18,542 nucleotides of DNA. It comes from Dinochytrium kinnereticum. Taxonomy: Eukaryota; Chytridiomycota; Chytridiomycetes; Chytridiales; Chytridiaceae. Below are positions 16,783 to 18,542 of the stretch, piece after piece. How positions within the stretch are numbered: position 1 is the first letter of the stretch; each line of letters begins with the position of its first letter. A model generated the notes under the pieces. The model was not told where the DNA came from, made no database searches, and worked only from the letters and a program-made list of their open reading frames with translations. The stretch is from positions 18,130 through 36,671 of the forward strand of contig JADGJT010000237.1 of the NCBI GenBank assembly GCA_027604005.1, in the 5' to 3' direction. Both the position numbers and the translations under genes were made by a program.

Positions 16783-18003
16783 TCAAACCCCATCCTCCTC
16801 ATCCACCTCCTCAGGACCAACAACAACACCATCCCTCAAGACCCCAGGCCAAGCCAAAAACGATCCAGGAGAGACAACAACCTCCTCACCAGGTCCCTCC
16901 CCATCCCCAACAACCACAATCCTCAACCCTTCCTCCCTCGACCGTCGGCCTCCACGGACAGAGGACGATCCTCTTTGCGAAAAAGAAGGGCCTGCCTGTT
17001 GAGAGGCCACGTGGGATGAGGAGGAGCGTGGTGGTGGTGGCGGGCGAGGACGATGATGAGAGTTGATGGGGCGACGTGATGTGAACCCAAAGGTGGAGGC
17101 AAGGGTGGAGGTGAGCCAGGGGGGGAAGGGAGTGGGGTGGGGTGGAGCGCGAGGAGGGGCGTGACGGTGCATGGAATCTTCCTCCTCCTCACCGTCATCG
17201 TCATGGACAATGGGCGCAGGGATTCGGGTGGAAAGGGACGAGCCGGCCCGCAAAAGCGGTTGCGTCTCCCCCTCGTCGTTGCCATCCTCATCCTCATCAT
17301 CGGCATCAACCCCCTCAGGCATCAACAGAGGAGAGGCAGAGGGCAGCCTCTCCCTCTCCCCGACAAGCCTCTCAGCCCTCTCCCTCCTCACGCCCTCCCC
17401 ATTCCCCTCGGCCACCCTCTCAGCGGCCTCAAAGGCCTCCAAGACCTCCTCAGGCACCCCGACGACATGCTTCCTCACCTCCCCGCCACAATGCTCCCAC
17501 ACCATCCAGCACGTAGCAAAATTGATCGAGTGGCAAAAGGCCAGCATGAAGGCGGCAAAGGTCGTCATGCGGATGCGCAGCCAGGGCCCAAAATCGATAA
17601 TGTTGAGACCCGTCCCCCAGTGCTGGGCAATGAGCGCCCCGCAGCAGACGGTGAGGATGGCGATGCAGCCGACCATGAGGAGCATGGCGAAGCGGAGGAA
17701 TGGGTCGGTGATGAGGACGTGGATGCGGGGGATGGGGGTGGTCTCGACGTCGTAGGGGTCGCCGCATCTTGAGCAGTTGTGGGAGTGCGGCGGGGGCGTG
17801 CGTGGGGTTGGGAGGGCGGTGACCCAGCGGTCGATGCAGTCCTGGTGGATGTACTGGAGGTCGGGGTCCTTGCAGCCCAGACAGGCACGGATGAGGGGGT
17901 TTGCGGGTGAGTCTGCGGGTTCCCAGCAGCACCAGCACTGGCCCTTTTGCCTTGCATTTGCATCAGCCGAGGCGGCGTGCTCCACGTCCTGGTGGTGTTG
18001 CAT
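16783..18003 (-). CDS. RING-CH (MARCH-type) membrane E3 ubiquitin ligase
   Basis: RING-CH proteins are membrane-bound ubiquitin ligases acting on membrane or organelle proteins. A single 406-codon frame starts at MQHHQDVEHAA. The RING-CH domain (residues 23-80) shows Cys23, Cys26, Cys41, Cys44, His53, Cys56, Cys77 and Cys80, with YIHQDCIDRW, including Trp60 expected at the E2 contact. The second cysteine pair is spaced CxxC (CLGC), where many family members have CxC. Two membrane segments follow, at about 102-126 (FLRFAMLLMVGCIAILTVCC) and 146-169 (MTTFAAFMLAFCHSINFATC). The remaining 240 residues look disordered: Glu/Arg-rich, then an acidic tract, then Pro/His/Ser-rich and an acidic end. 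No intron is needed. The two-membrane-segment plan resembles many MARCH proteins, but I cannot name an ortholog. The substrate is unknown. Confidence 0.85.
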   Translation of the reverse strand: MQHHQDVEHAASADANARQKGQCWCCWEPADSPANPLIRACLGCKDPDLQYIHQDCIDRWVTALPTPRTPPPHSHNCSRCGDPYDVETTPIPRIHVLITDPFLRFAMLLMVGCIAILTVCCGALIAQHWGTGLNIIDFGPWLRIRMTTFAAFMLAFCHSINFATCWMVWEHCGGEVRKHVVGVPEEVLEAFEAAERVAEGNGEGVRRERAERLVGERERLPSASPLLMPEGVDADDEDEDGNDEGETQPLLRAGSSLSTRIPAPIVHDDDGEEEEDSMHRHAPPRAPPHPTPFPPWLTSTLASTFGFTSRRPINSHHRPRPPPPPRSSSSHVASQQAGPSFSQRGSSSVRGGRRSREEGLRIVVVGDGEGPGEEVVVSPGSFLAWPGVLRDGVVVGPEEVDEEDGV

Positions 18004-18145
18004 GTAAGCAGTGGCAGTGGCGCAGCAAGGAAGGGAGCAAGCAGCAGTGGGGTGGCAGGAGGCGTATAGGATGTGTAGGATTAAGTTGTGAGTAAAGGAG
18101 TGAATGGAGGCAGGAAGTAAAATGATGGGTGGGTGGGTGGTGTGT

Positions 18146-18217
18146 TGTAGTAGTAGGAGTAGTAGTAGTAAGTAGTAGTAAGCAGAAGTAGTAAGCAGTA
18201 GTAGTTGTTGTAGTTGT
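18146..18217. repeat. Imperfect GTA trinucleotide repeat
   Basis: GTA units interrupted by GGA, AGT and AGCA blocks, about 70 bp long, located 145-215 bp upstream of the RING-CH ligase start codon. Interruption suggests an older microsatellite. Confidence 0.85.
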
Positions 18218-18250
18218 GGGTGAGGAGGTAAGGTGCTGCTGAATGAATGA

Positions 18251-18290
18251 ATAGAGGAATGAGTGAGTGAATAGAGGAATGAGTGAGTGA
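18251..18290. repeat. Two exact 20-bp tandem copies with tetranucleotide flanks
   Basis: ATAGAGGAATGAGTGAGTGA occurs twice back to back (18251-18270 and 18271-18290). It is preceded by GAAT units and followed by further GTGA units, so it grew from a tetranucleotide repeat. Confidence 0.85.
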
Positions 18291-18334
18291 GTGAAGGTGT
18301 TCAGGGGATGATGGGATGGGATGATGGGATGAAT

Positions 18335-18351
18335 GATTAATTTAATTAATC
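18335..18351. other. 17-bp AT-rich palindrome
   Basis: GATTAATT (18335-18342) and AATTAATC (18344-18351) are exact reverse complements around one central T. TTAAT/ATTAA cores are typical homeodomain-type sites, but no function can be assigned from sequence alone. Confidence 0.55.
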
Positions 18352-18542
18352 AACAAGTAAATAAAGAGATGATGGCAACAACAAATAACAATTATTTTAA
18401 TCATTTATTATTATTTATTATTATTTTAATTCATTTATTGATTAACAGGTATATACTAATGGTGTATCCACCCCGCCATGACATTTCTGTGTGTGTGTGT
18501 CTGTCTGGCCGTCTGGACACGACGAGAGAAACGAAAAACAAA

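Larger units (their letters stand above)
18004..18542. promoter_or_regulatory. Upstream region of RING-CH ligase, microsatellite-rich
   Basis: No gene is seen in these 539 bp. From left to right: mixed sequence to about 18125; a GGGT run; GTA-type repeats (18146-18217); GAAT/GAGT tandem repeats (18240-18297); GGGAT repeats (18305-18335); a near-perfect AT palindrome (18335-18351); a TTA-rich stretch (18389-18445); and a GT run near 18489. The promoter and leader of the ligase should start here. Confidence 0.6.

Noticed and set aside
16923..17772. Several 120-210 codon frames antisense to, or in another frame from, the RING-CH ligase
   Set aside because: Pro/Arg/Ser-rich shadows of a GC-rich coding region. 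The ligase frame alone contains a recognisable domain and membrane segments.
1..18542. CRISPR array, prophage, insertion sequence or bacterial operon
   Set aside because: Spliced eukaryotic genes throughout; no regularly spaced repeats, transposase or terminal inverted repeats were seen.

Overview
The window looks like nuclear DNA from a fungus, probably an early-diverging (zoosporic, chytrid-like) lineage. Genes are close together, split by very short GT-AG introns (mostly 42-150 bp), and separated by spacers full of A, T and C homopolymers. All seven genes are conserved eukaryotic regulatory or housekeeping genes. The Nta1-type nitrilase points to a fungus. The lineage is an inference; no rRNA, tRNA, organellar or viral gene is visible. 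I rebuilt the spliced genes by hand, and reading phase holds across every junction used.

Layout: 1-1410 has no recognisable gene, only low-complexity DNA, a spaced 22-bp direct repeat, a hairpin and a 57-bp tandem duplication. Next come two minus-strand genes only 116 bp apart: an FHA-domain checkpoint kinase of the Chk2/Cds1 type (1411-3824, 12 exons) and the TFIIF beta subunit (3941-5014, 3 exons). A 394-bp divergent promoter separates TFIIF beta from a plus-strand casein kinase II beta subunit (5409-7233, 3 exons) with a very long N-terminal extension. This gene converges on a minus-strand MARK/KIN1-like kinase (7853-10063, 10 exons). About 2 kb without a recognisable gene follows. Then come three minus-strand genes: N-terminal amidase Nta1 (12124-13653, 4 exons), tubulin chaperone TBCE (14358-16181, no intron seen) and a RING-CH membrane E3 ligase (16783-18003, no intron seen). 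The last 540 bp are microsatellite-rich upstream DNA.

The genes do not form an operon or an obvious pathway. Loose themes are signalling (Chk2, CK2 beta, MARK-like kinase), protein turnover (Nta1 in the N-degron pathway, RING-CH ligase), transcription (TFIIF) and microtubules (TBCE, MARK-like kinase).

I do not see a wholly new system. The best leads are: a CK2 beta whose 96-bp first intron is in frame, stop-free and would encode a hydrophobic insert in a conserved core motif; a Chk2 with no SQ or TQ site anywhere but CDK-type sites in its tail; a MARK-like kinase with no KA1 domain; a recurring sense-strand asymmetry (A-rich before genes, T-rich after); and an unexplained mixed-composition island at about 11.14-11.85 kb.
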